Below are positions 17,678 to 26,884 of a stretch of DNA of 64,000 nucleotides, in pieces. Where the stretch lies: the NCBI GenBank assembly GCA_030949725.1, contig JAUZSE010000015.1, positions 62,001 through 126,000 on the forward strand, given 5' to 3'. A program made the position numbers and the translations under genes. The notes under the pieces were generated by a model that did not search any database, was not told the origin of the DNA, and saw nothing but the letters and a program-made list of their open reading frames with translations. Positions within the stretch are counted from its first letter, which is position 1. The number at the start of each line of letters is the position of its first letter. The DNA is from Sulfurovum sp. (lineage in GTDB: Bacteria; Campylobacterota; Campylobacteria; Campylobacterales; Sulfurovaceae).

Positions 17678-18954
17678 GGACAACAAGATAAACAAACCCA
17701 AAATAAGCTAAAATACTATTTATGAAAAAGTACCCAAAAGAAATAGAAGAGCAAATGCTAAATCTATATAAAAGTTTATCAGAGAAAGACAGAAGACGCT
17801 ACGCAGGAATAGAAGCAACCAAATTAAGTCATGGAGGGATAAGCTATATATGCGAAATCTTTGAATGTGACTATAGTGGTGTGTCAAGAGGACAAAAAGA
17901 GTTAAGAACAGAATTAGATAAAGATAATAAAAGACAAAGAGAAGAGGGAGGAGGAAGAAAGTCTATATTGCTCACAAGAGAAGGCTTAGACGAAGCATTC
18001 CTAGAGGTTATCGCAGAGAGTACAGCAGGTTCACCGATGGATGAGACGATAAAGTGGACAAATTTATCACGGAAAGAGCTACAAACTAGATTGTCAGAGA
18101 AAGGTTTTGTAGTTGATGTGGATATAGTGAAACAACTCTTAAAAAACATCATTTTCGTAAGCGACAAGCATTTAAAACACTTTCAGGAAAAGTAGATGTT
18201 GCAAATAGAGATGAGCAATTTAAAAATATTGAAAAACTAAAAGAAGAATATAAGAAAGAGGGGAATCCTGTTTTGAGTATGGATGTAAAAAAAGAGTTTT
18301 TAGGAAATTTATACCGAGAAGGTAAACTGTATACTCAAGAGATAATTAAAGTTAAAGACCATGATTTTCCTTCTTACGCAGAGGGAAAAATTGTCCCCCA
18401 TGGGCTGTATGATATAAACCTAAATATTGGTTATATTACCATAGGGACAAGTGCTGATACCAGTGAATTTGCTTGTGAATCTATCAAAAATTGGTGGTTA
18501 AATTATGGATATATTGAATATCAAGGACATGATAAACTGCTACTACTGTGCGATGGTGGGGGCAGTAATAGCTCTCGTCACTATATTTTTAAAGAAGATT
18601 TACAGAAGTTATCAGAGGAATTACAAATTGAAATTCGTATTGCTCATTATCCTCCTTATACATCAAAGTATAATCCTATAGAACATCGCCTATTCCCTCA
18701 TATCACAAGAGCTTTACAAGGAGTCATTTTTACAAGTGTAGAGTTAGTAAATACCCTTATTACACAAACTAAAACGACTACAGGATTGAAAGTTTTTAGT
18801 TCTATTCTTGATAAGGTATTTCATACAAAAAGAAAATATGCAGAGGGCTTTAAAGAGAATATGAAAATTATCTTTGATATACATTTACCACTTTGGAATT
18901 ATGTTGCTATTCCTAAAAAGTACTAGTAATTTGGTTTTATTTATGTTTTAGTCC
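17678..18954 (+). mobile_element. ISAzo13-like insertion sequence, copy A2
   Basis: 1277 bp with ends GGACAACAAGATAAACAAAC and GGACTAAAACATAAATAAAA read inward. TTA at 17675-17677 and 18955-18957 is the target duplication. It is nearly identical to copy A1 at 3176-4452 but in the opposite orientation and without the duplicated end. It interrupts the ATP-binding half of the histidine kinase. Confidence 0.92.
17722..18926 (+). CDS. ISAzo13-like transposase made by a -1 frameshift (copy A2)
   Basis: The same two-frame gene as copy A1. Frame one runs from the ATG at 17722 to 18195. The slippery heptamer A AAA AAC is at 18141-18147, in phase TTA AAA AAC. After slipping, the -1 frame continues (HHFRKRQAFKTLSGKV) into the DDE domain and stops at 18926; without a shift the second frame has an internal Met at 18273. 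Compared with copy A1 I see only two amino-acid differences (Tyr/His and Ala/Thr). An intact element with intact ends, so probably active. Confidence 0.82.
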
Positions 18955-20449
18955 TTAGCTCTATTTGTACATCAATCTTGTCAAAATTCAACAAAGTAAT
19001 CACTTTTTTTGTCTCTGTTACTAAGCTAAAAAGTTCTTTCTCTTTGTCTAACTTGTAAAAATTTCTAAAATCATCAATGGTTTGAGACATAAATTCTATT
19101 TGTAAAGATGCTTCTTCGAGTTTTTTTGTATGTACTTGGGTTTTGTCTTTGACTTCTATGTTCATTAAAATGTATCCTAATCGTGTAAGAGGCTGTCTCC
19201 ATTGATGGGCGATATTCCCTAACATCTCACCCATTGAGGCTAGTTTACTTTGGTGGATAAGTAGCTCCTTTTGTTGCTCTTTTTCATCTTTAATCTCTCT
19301 CATTTTGTAAGCCATAGCAATGGCTAAAAAAAGAGCTTCTATAGTTGAACCCAGAAGTATGGGTTCAACATATAAGTATTTTTCATCAAAAAAGTTTGCT
19401 ATAAATACTCCAAGCATGAGTGCAAACCAACCTAAAAGAAAAAAGAGTGCAGGTTTATGACCCTGTTTTAGACGTACCCAAGCTACCCATATAAAATAAA
19501 GCAATAAAAATGAATAGAGGTGAAGAATAAGTATGATTGGAATAAAGAAAAAAAGTAAATCAATGAATGCAATAATCAAAATATAGTTCAAAACCTTATC
19601 GTGAGATGGTAAATATTTTTTGGTTTCTAAAAAAGTTCGTATAAAAAGCACAGCGAAGACAACAGCTACTTCTACAATAATAAAATAGAAAAAAATAGCA
19701 ATTTCTTCATTCTCTATACTGCCCATGACATAGGTATGGATAAGGTCGGTTTGATAGACTAAAATACCTAGCATGAAAAATTGTACTAGCATATAGTAAA
19801 GAAAAGATTTCTCACGATTATAGAGATAGAATGCTCCATTGTAAATGGCTGCCATAAAAATGAGTCCAAAGAGAAAAAAATGAGAGTAACATTTTTAGGC
19901 TATAGTTTGTTGCCCATTCTGAAAATGTTTGAGGTGTATAAAGTGAAGCCATGGGTACAACATGCGATTGAACGTTAACCGTTTTTAAAAAATACTGTTT
20001 AGTATCTTTTGTTTTTTCATAATGAAAAGAGAAAAAGTTTCGTCCCAAAAGAGATATTTTATCAACAGATTGAGACGGGTGCAAACTTAAAAACACTAAA
20101 CCCATCAATTTCTCTTGCTAAAAGATTAAGCAACCATATCAATATGTCCAATTAAGTTATCCCAAGCCTGATTCCATCTCCCCTCAGTTAAACAAATAGC
20201 TCTGATAGGTAGAAATCTTTTTGCACCATATTCACTCCAATTAGCACCTGAGACACAAACTCTCTGTTTGACTACTATTTTACAAGCACTCTCCGTAACA
20301 CCTGAACCAATTGGTAAATTATTGTCTATAGAATTTTTATACTGCATTCGCTTCAAATTATTTGTAAAATAAGAGATAGTTGCCTCAACACCACTCTTGA
20401 TGCTAGATGATATTTTCTTCTTCTTTAATGCTTCTATCTCTTCTAATAA

Positions 20450-21761
20450 GGAATCTCCCAAAAATAATTCTACCCACCTAAAGGTTCAATAGTCACATCC
20501 CATTTGAGTAATAATTTAGAGCGAATAATTCTATCTTCATAAGGCTCCATCTCTTTGAGGGTAAGTTTAACTCCAATTTCATATATTTTTTCACAAAGAT
20601 GAACTATAGGATTTATACCTTTCCAAGTCATACTCTTAGCCCATTCTATTGCTTTAGTGATAGAGTCTAGCATCTCTCCATTCCAATGTTCTTCTAATCT
20701 TCCCCAACACCTTTCAATAGCATTGTATTTACTGTGGTATGGAGGATAATAGATGAGACGAACTTTGATATTGTATTTATCTGAGAACTCCGTCATTCTT
20801 TTTAAAAATTGAGTCCGTCTTCCCGAACTGTTTGGACTGTTATCCAAGTTGATAACAAGCTCTTCTATCCCCATATACGCACCAAGGTTTTCTCTCCACC
20901 AACTCTCTATGCAGTCAGCTATAAAGTCACTAGTCTCAAGTGAAGTTCCAAAAAAGTTAAAAATCCAGTTAAAACATTCAGAATACCGTAGGGAACAAGT
21001 TTTGCTGTAGGGTTCATATCGTGGTCTTCTGCTTTCTTTGGCTTCCATATCACGCGATTTACCACCTCTTGAGAAGTTACCAATATTTAATTTTGCTTTT
21101 GCATCAATAGAAATTCTCAATGAGTTTGGATTCTCATCAGATGCTTTATTCACTTTCCATACATTTTCAAATATCTCATCTACTTCTTTTATCTTTTTGG
21201 CTGGTTTTGCTTTCAATACTCGTTTTAGGTTATATCCTAAACGATTTAGAATATTCCCTATTGTATTTTCACAAGGAAGTTCTTTATCACTGTATCCTTT
21301 ATCTTTAATTAATGCCTCTCTCACTGCTTTTGCTGTTGCTCTAGTGTAGGTTAGTGTTCCACTTTTCATTGAGGGGTCTGCTTGTGTTTGAGGATCTACT
21401 ATCTGGCGTATATCTTCACTTAATGTCTCTATTTTATCTTCTGTTCGTTTTCTACCTGCATCTTTATATCTATGTATGCATCTAATACCTGTCTCTATCT
21501 CTTTCATTCCTAGTTTCAGTGCTTCTCTTCCCCATCCCATTACACTTTCTGTCTTTCTTGCATTTCCTTCAAAGTACTCTATTGCTATATATGCTTGATA
21601 CTCTCGTCGCTCATAACTTTTTAATCTTTTTACTGCTTCATCAATTAATTTTTTTGTTTCGCTATTCATCTTTTTATCTTTTACTATTTTTTGAATTCTC
21701 TTAAATCGTTATTCTATTACTATTATATCTGATTTTGGTATTATTAATCTTGTGGAGTTCC
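20450..21761 (-). mobile_element. ISAzo13-like insertion sequence B, nested in ISKra4
   Basis: 1312 bp. The ends read GGAATCTCCC and GGAACTCCAC inward, related but imperfect. TAA at 20447-20449 and 21762-21764 is a 3-bp target duplication, the same length as for element A. It landed in the ISKra4 transposase gene, so it arrived after that element. Its transposase is only distantly like that of element A. Confidence 0.82.
20470..21669 (-). CDS. ISAzo13-family transposase, single frame
   Basis: 399 residues in one uninterrupted frame. The N-terminal half is helical and basic, with an HTH-like region and the segment RATAKAVREALIKDKGYSD, as in ISAzo13/IS630-like transposases. The DDE core reads SIDAKAKLNIGNFSRGGKSR, VINLDNSPNSSGRRTQFLKR and YHSKYNAIERCWGRLE. 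Unlike the transposase of element A, it needs no frameshift. The element has both ends and a whole gene, so it may be active. Confidence 0.88.
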   Translation of the reverse strand: MNSETKKLIDEAVKRLKSYERREYQAYIAIEYFEGNARKTESVMGWGREALKLGMKEIETGIRCIHRYKDAGRKRTEDKIETLSEDIRQIVDPQTQADPSMKSGTLTYTRATAKAVREALIKDKGYSDKELPCENTIGNILNRLGYNLKRVLKAKPAKKIKEVDEIFENVWKVNKASDENPNSLRISIDAKAKLNIGNFSRGGKSRDMEAKESRRPRYEPYSKTCSLRYSECFNWIFNFFGTSLETSDFIADCIESWWRENLGAYMGIEELVINLDNSPNSSGRRTQFLKRMTEFSDKYNIKVRLIYYPPYHSKYNAIERCWGRLEEHWNGEMLDSITKAIEWAKSMTWKGINPIVHLCEKIYEIGVKLTLKEMEPYEDRIIRSKLLLKWDVTIEPLGG

Positions 21762-23725
21762 TAAATCTTTAGCACCATTTTCAATATTTTTTAAAATGTG
21801 ACAAGCATTTTCAAACCACACACGCTGTTTTTCTTTGCTTCGTGGATGCACACCTTTTGAGGCTTTAGACAAATACTCTGTAGCATGATAATAGTCCAGT
21901 GTATTTGAAGCTGTATATTTTTCAAGAAGTAACCAATTCTCTCTCGCTCCATCTGCAAGACCTATAATCTTTGCTTGTGGAAACTTCTTTTTGATAAGCA
22001 ATGCTTCTTTTTCAAATTTCTTTTTAAACGACTCTTTACCGTACTCGGGGCATTAGCGATGTATATTGTATGCATTCTTTTACCTTCACTATCATAAAAA
22101 GAGAAAGTTCCACACATTGCCTCTCGCCAATTTGACTCACCCATTGGCATACATGTTCCATCTAATCCCAGAGATATTGTTGCTACTTCTTTATCCATTT
22201 TCACTATCTCATACTCCCAATTATCCTCTTGTTTGAGCAATAAATTACTAACTATTTGAGAGGTACTTCTTATAAATGAGCATGATATATTTCTATTATG
22301 ATTCTCTTCTAGGTCTTTTTGTACAGTTTGGGCAGGAGCATTATTATACTTATTTGAGACCATTTTTGCAAATTTTGGTGTGGATGTTTTGATGATATGG
22401 GCTTTTTCTCAATCGGACAAACTTGTTTACCCGATCCTAGTGGAGCAAATACTTTTCTTTTTAGCTCTATTTCTCCATAAGGTGTTTGATATTTTTTTTA
22501 CCTCTTTAGCATAGAGTTTTTGCTCTTTCAATTCTATTACGGTCTCTTTTATTTCCAAATTCTTTAGTGCTTCTTCTGTTATTTTTGCCCTAATTCATTC
22601 ACTTTATTCATTATTATCTCTTCTGTTTCCAAAAAATTCTCACCATTTAAATCTATACTTACTTCTAATGTGACTCTTTTTTTGTTATTTGATATAATTT
22701 TTATTGACATATATTTCTCTTTTTATTGATAGTTTAGGGGTTTTTTCTTAAAAATGTATTAATTTTGGTTTTAGTGTTTTTAAGTTTGCACCCGATTGAG
22801 ACAAAGTAAAAGTATGGTCAGTAAAATCAAAATGTGCATATCTTATCCAGTATGTTCCACTAGTAAGATTGTCTTCTAGTTCTATCATTATCCACCGAAA
22901 GGTATGGCTATTATTTTGTTTCATACTAGACTCATCTTCACTATCAATGAGTATAATGACAAAATTATCATCTCTATCTTCTTGCTTTTCTATTGTAAAC
23001 TCAGAAGCATGATTTGCAATATCTCTTGTATCTATATGTGTATCTGTACTATATGATTTTAAAGTAAGTTCAGTGCCATCAGCACTAAGCATAGAGGAAA
23101 ATAAAATAATTAATAATAAAAACTTTTTCATATAAGAAGTATACATCAATATAATGTGAAAAAAAATGCTATTTTCTATTGTAAGGTTTTGAGTCGGTAT
23201 CCAAGACCTGAAACATTTTCTATATATTGACCTTGAAGCTTCTGTCTTAGTGTCCTTACCAAAGCACGCAAGGCATCCATACTCATATAGTCATCATACC
23301 AAATGTGATGTTCTACCTCTTCATAAGTGACAATTCTATGATGGTTCTTTGCCAATAAGTCTAAGAGCATAAGCTCTTTTTTTTCTTAGTATGATGACCT
23401 TTTTCTCTATCATTAAACATTTATTGAAAGAATCATAGTACTTCTTTTTATCTAAGACTATGATGTTGTTAATATTGAGATGTTCCATGAGTAGACTGAG
23501 TGCTTCTTTGAGTTTTATTGAGGTTATAGGTTTGACAATATACTTGATGAGTTGTAACTCCACTGCTTGAAGCATATAAGAAGTATCGGTAAACGCCGTT
23601 GTGATAATGATAGGTGTAGTTTTATCTTCTTTTCTAATCTTCTTCGCCATGTCTAGTCCATTGAGGTATGGCATTTTAATATCGCTTATGATAATATCAG
23701 GTTTTTTACTTTGGTATAGGTCAAA

Positions 23726-24998
23726 TAGGTCATTTTCATACAATATAAACCCAACTATGTAACTAATCTACCCAAAAAGTGAGGGTTATTCCCACAACTT
23801 TTAAAAATACCCGACATATTGAGGCTTTTATTGTCAGGTTTATGCTTGTTTAGGTGAAGTTGTATGCAATTAATGACAAAACTCCTAAGAATAGCTAATC
23901 CAAAAGGATTGACTGATATTTTACAATCGTCCTCTTTGGTTAATCTGTCTTTATAATAATGGTAAGTTTCACAACGCCAATGGTCTTTGATACCTTCTTT
24001 AAAGTAGGTCGCACTTTCTAAAAAGTTTGCAATTAAATATTGCTCTTTTACTTTTATTTTACCCTCATTGTCACTTATATATTTTACCTGTTTAATGATT
24101 GATTTTATATGACTAAAAGAGCTATTATTAATGAGTGATTCATCATTTTTTGAACTCAAAACGAAAGTCTCTCTTTTTACCCATTTATTCCCTTCAATAG
24201 ACTCTCTTTTATCTTTCTCTTCTAAGATAGTATTAGTCTCTTTTACAGATTCCTCTTCAAAGGCTTGACGCACCTGTTTAAGTAATGTTTTTTGGTTACC
24301 TTTGACTTTGGCTAAATACCTTTTTCCTTTAGCCTCAATCCCATTTAGGCTCTCTACTTGGGTATTTAGTGCATCAAAGGTATATAGAAATGGTTTATCT
24401 GAAAACTCCATCTCTAATACCTTTTGAAACTCGGGTATCTCGGACTTCTTAGCTCCTAACTCTCTATGGGCAATCACAATTTTAGATGCTGTTTCCACTA
24501 CATTTAGCATACCTACATTCCGTTTAACAGTATATTTCCCCTTACGTCCACTTCCATTCATTGTCTTTCCATCTACGGCTAATTGTGTCTTCTTATTAAA
24601 TTCAACTTTAGGTATAAAATACGCTCTAAACATCTCTTCTAAGATAGTAGAATCTATGTTTATTATCATTCTTCTTATTGTTGAATATGAAGGTATTTTA
24701 AGCTCTTCATTTTCTTTCCCTATCATCCTTTTAAAGTACTTCTCATTGAAGTTTATCTCTAGCCAATTATGTTTATCTTTTATTTCTATATTTCCTACAA
24801 ACATACTACATAAAACACCAAATAATACATCTCTTTGGTTATGTTCTATTTTCTCTTTTGTTACTCTATAATCTGGCAATTTTTCTAATATCTCTAGGGT
24901 CATTTCTATATTTATTAATTCTTTAATTTCTATTTTCATAGATTATTTTAAACATTTATTCGCTTTGTTCTTGCTTGGAATTGTATGAAAATGACCTA
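23726..24998 (-). mobile_element. ISAs1-family insertion sequence
   Basis: 1273 bp with perfect 19-bp terminal repeats, TAGGTCATTTTCATACAAT read inward from each end. The ten bases ATAGGTCAAA are repeated on both sides (23716-23725 and 24999-25008). A ten-base duplication fits the ISAs1 family. It interrupts the receiver domain of the response regulator; excision in silico gives GFDLYQSKKPD in frame. Confidence 0.95.
23755..24939 (-). CDS. ISAs1-family transposase (H-repeat-associated type)
   Basis: 394 residues, a normal length. The N-terminal domain has LEKLPDYRVTKEKIEHNQRD and the hydrophobic LFGVLCSMFVGN segment typical of this family. The DDE core includes LAVDGKTMNGSGRKG, FLYTFDALNTQ and AKVKGNQKTLLKQV, with DHWRCETYHYYKD carrying the final acidic residue. 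The frame is complete and the element has intact ends, so it may be functional. Confidence 0.93.
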   Translation of the reverse strand: MKIEIKELINIEMTLEILEKLPDYRVTKEKIEHNQRDVLFGVLCSMFVGNIEIKDKHNWLEINFNEKYFKRMIGKENEELKIPSYSTIRRMIINIDSTILEEMFRAYFIPKVEFNKKTQLAVDGKTMNGSGRKGKYTVKRNVGMLNVVETASKIVIAHRELGAKKSEIPEFQKVLEMEFSDKPFLYTFDALNTQVESLNGIEAKGKRYLAKVKGNQKTLLKQVRQAFEEESVKETNTILEEKDKRESIEGNKWVKRETFVLSSKNDESLINNSSFSHIKSIIKQVKYISDNEGKIKVKEQYLIANFLESATYFKEGIKDHWRCETYHYYKDRLTKEDDCKISVNPFGLAILRSFVINCIQLHLNKHKPDNKSLNMSGIFKSCGNNPHFLGRLVT

Positions 24999-25235
24999 AT
25001 AGGTCAAACCCTTCTTGCCCATTTTCAGCTTCTAAAACGTCTTTAAAATAGACAGAAAGATACTCCACCGCATTTTGACGAATAATATCATCATCTTCAA
25101 CATAAAGTAAAGTGAGGTTTAAAAATGCAATTTTCATGATATATTTTAGTGCAAAAATATAAAATCTTTCCTTGCACATTTTTTTCACATTTTTTTATCT
25201 TATCATCTCAATATCACAATATAAAGGATTGACAA

Positions 25236-25856
25236 ATGCGTAAAAAATTATTTAAAACCATACTACTGGGTAGCTTAGTAACCTGCACCTATCTCTCTGC
25301 AAATTTAAACGATGATGGCTGGTATGTTGGTATTGATGCAGGATTTATCAATATAGGAGATGATACCATAGATATTACTACTTACGATAGTGATGGTAAC
25401 AAAAAAAATACACAACATTACAAAGACACAACTTCCCTAAGCTACAGATTTAAGATTGGATATCAGCATTTTAATAAAAATAGAATTGAACTTTTATTCA
25501 AAAATGAAAAAATAAAGACCAATGTAGAAAATGTCACAATCAATGGATTTGGTATTAATTATGAATGGGGTTTGACTTGTTTAGAATCAGGGAATATCTT
25601 ACCTTACACCTTAATAGGTTTCGATTTTGGACGTGCTAAATTCAAAAAACTTGACATCTCCAATAAAACAGTAGATACTTTTGGTCTTAATTTTGGCTTA
25701 GGTATCCGTTATAAGATTAATGAAAATTTCGATACCAATATAGGATATTTGCATAGTAATACAGCTTTTGGGGATTTTAAAAATGATAAAGGTGATATTA
25801 CAGCTATTTCACAAGATAAAGTTAATCTTGGCATTACTTATAAGTTTAAAAAGTAG
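25236..25856 (+). CDS. Outer-membrane beta-barrel protein
   Basis: 206 residues with a signal peptide (MRKKLFKTILLGSLVTCTYL, cut near Ala-Asn-Leu). The mature part alternates polar and hydrophobic residues and ends in Lys after VNLGITYKFKK, like small eight-stranded barrels of the OmpA/OmpW kind. Repeated strand patterns are GWYVGIDAGFINIGD, SYRFKIGYQHF, FGINYEWGL and GLNFGLGIRYKI. Its ligand or role is unknown. A ribosome site (AAAGGA) precedes the ATG. The next gene starts two bases after its stop, so a shared transcript is likely. Confidence 0.8.
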   Translation: MRKKLFKTILLGSLVTCTYLSANLNDDGWYVGIDAGFINIGDDTIDITTYDSDGNKKNTQHYKDTTSLSYRFKIGYQHFNKNRIELLFKNEKIKTNVENVTINGFGINYEWGLTCLESGNILPYTLIGFDFGRAKFKKLDISNKTVDTFGLNFGLGIRYKINENFDTNIGYLHSNTAFGDFKNDKGDITAISQDKVNLGITYKFKK

Positions 25857-25858
25857 TT

Positions 25859-26401
25859 ATGATGGATATGCATAGAAAAATAGCCATTTTTGTAGGTATT
25901 TTGATACTTCTTGCTTACGCACTTCTTGGAAGCAATAACCCCAACGAAAAAGCTTTTGGTATGGTACTAGAAATCATTAGTGCTGTGGCAGTATTGAGTA
26001 TAGCTATATTAATGTATCCATTGTTTATGCTCTACAATAAAGAACTTGCACGTTGGTATTTTGGTCTTAAATGGATTGAGGCTTTGATGTTGGTCATTAC
26101 AGGTATACTTTTCTACATACACACTCCCGAACTCCTGACATTGAGAGAAAATATTTATAGTGTACATACCTATGTTTTTGTGGTATCTGCACTCATGTTT
26201 TACTATATGCTCTACAAGTTACAACTCATTCCAAAATGGCTTTCACTTTGGGGAATGATAGCCACCTTACTCTTAATGATTGTAAACCTACTTGAGATGA
26301 ATGGGTTAATATCCCAATTACCTCTACTCTACCTACCCATAGTCCTAAATGAGGTTATTTTGGCACTATGGCTTATTTTTAAAGGATTTAATGATGAATG
26401 A
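25859..26401 (+). CDS. DUF4386-like membrane protein
   Basis: 180 residues with about six membrane helices. The first (KIAIFVGILILLAYALLG), the central pair and the C-terminal segment (LPIVLNEVILALWLIFKGFN) match the pattern of DUF4386 proteins, whose function is unknown. The start ATG at 25859 lies two bases after the barrel-protein stop; a second ATG two codons later is equally possible. The stop overlaps the start of the next membrane-protein gene, so the two are translated together. Confidence 0.75.
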   Translation: MMDMHRKIAIFVGILILLAYALLGSNNPNEKAFGMVLEIISAVAVLSIAILMYPLFMLYNKELARWYFGLKWIEALMLVITGILFYIHTPELLTLRENIYSVHTYVFVVSALMFYYMLYKLQLIPKWLSLWGMIATLLLMIVNLLEMNGLISQLPLLYLPIVLNEVILALWLIFKGFNDE

Positions 26402-26771
26402 TATTAAAATAAAACTCTCCCTACTTTGGATAGTAGTGATGCTCAATATGGTCTTTGCTGATATTGTCGGTCTATTGAACGCAGGTACGATTGAGGAAAT
26501 GATGAACATGAACCTACCACAAAGTATGCTATTGGTATTTTCCTTCTTACTTGAAATTCCTATTGTAATGATTTTTCTCTCCTATACGCTACAATCAATT
26601 AAAATAAATTATTATGCTAACACAACGGCTGCTATCATCACAATGATTTGGATCATAGCAGGAGGTAATACAAGTTTATCTTATATCTTTTTTGCAAGTG
26701 TGGAAGTACTCTGTATGTTACTCATTATCATGTATGCACGGAAGTTATCAACTATGAGCAAAAAAATATGA
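26391..26771 (+). CDS. DUF6326-like membrane protein
   Basis: About 126 residues with four helices (SLLWIVVMLNMVFADIVGLL near the start). The opening KIKLSLLWIVVMLNMVFADI looks like the DUF6326 family, of unknown function. An ATG pair at 26391/26394 overlaps the previous stop, with AAAGGA just upstream; a longer version from 26349 would run within the preceding gene and lacks such a site. Partnered with the DUF4386-like gene. Confidence 0.7.
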   Translation: MMNDIKIKLSLLWIVVMLNMVFADIVGLLNAGTIEEMMNMNLPQSMLLVFSFLLEIPIVMIFLSYTLQSIKINYYANTTAAIITMIWIIAGGNTSLSYIFFASVEVLCMLLIIMYARKLSTMSKKI

Positions 26772-26884
26772 AAGTTGGTCATTAAAATAAAAATAGGAAT
26801 AATAGGAGCAGTAATCATCTATAATGTCCCCCAGAAAAACAAACCACTTAATTCAAAAATATTATTCATATAGACTATTTAACA

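Larger units (their letters stand above)
20126..22710 (-). pseudogene. ISKra4-family transposase, interrupted and frameshifted
   Basis: The DDE transposase of copy 2. Catalytic regions are visible: GLDGTCMPMGESN, GLADGARENWLL and IGSGVTESACKIVVKQR. The nested element splits it after ENGAKDL; removing 20450-21761 and one TAA joins it to LEEIEALKKKK in frame. Relative to copy 1 it also lacks a base in three runs (near 22406, near 22584 and near 22048). Because it is already split, these could be real decay, unlike the extra-base pattern seen elsewhere in the window. Confidence 0.85.
20077..22793 (-). mobile_element. ISKra4-type insertion sequence, copy 2, carrying a nested element
   Basis: Both ends read GGGTGCAAACTTAAAAACAC inward and match over 24 bp. 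The flanks 20068-20076 and 22794-22802 are the same nine bases, GATTGAGAC, a clean target duplication. The element sits in the periplasmic-domain part of the histidine kinase, and removing it rejoins TLSQS to VDKISLLG in frame. A different insertion sequence (20450-21761) lies inside it, so it can no longer move by its own transposase. Confidence 0.93.
17333..23131 (-). pseudogene. 7TMR-DISM sensor histidine kinase, broken by two independent insertions
   Basis: Three pieces join into one kinase. Part 1 (about 22794-23131) has a signal peptide (KKFLLLIILFSSMLSA) and a DISMED2-like periplasmic domain. Part 2 (18955-20076) completes that domain, adds seven membrane helices of the 7TMR-DISM type and the H-box HQWRQPL. 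Part 3 (17333-17677) holds the N-box VILNLLNNARE, SDNAGGI and GLGIGLYMSK of the ATPase domain. ISKra4 sits between parts 1 and 2 (9-bp duplication GATTGAGAC); ISAzo13 copy A2 sits between 2 and 3 (TTA duplication). Two extra bases (A run 19874-19880; T run 17672-17676) also shift the frame. Its partner regulator is directly upstream. Confidence 0.88.
23176..25137 (-). pseudogene. OmpR-type response regulator, broken by an ISAs1 element
   Basis: The receiver starts at ATG 25135-25137 (ALYVEDDD-like LLYVEDDDIIRQ) and breaks after GQEGFDL. Beyond the element it continues YQSKKPDIIISDIKMPYLNG (phospho-acceptor Asp), TTAFTDTSYM and the KP pair in YIVKPITS. Removing 23726-24998 and one ATAGGTCAAA rejoins the frame exactly. 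A second break comes from one extra base in a T run (23377-23384); corrected, it leads into a winged helix (KELMLLDLLAKNHHR, then ALVRTLRQKL and ENVSGLGYRL). It lies directly upstream of the histidine kinase, so the two formed one system. Confidence 0.9.

Noticed and set aside
26349-26390. Longer start for the DUF6326-like gene
   Set aside because: The upstream Met lies inside the DUF4386-like gene without a ribosome site; AAAGGA supports the later ATG pair.
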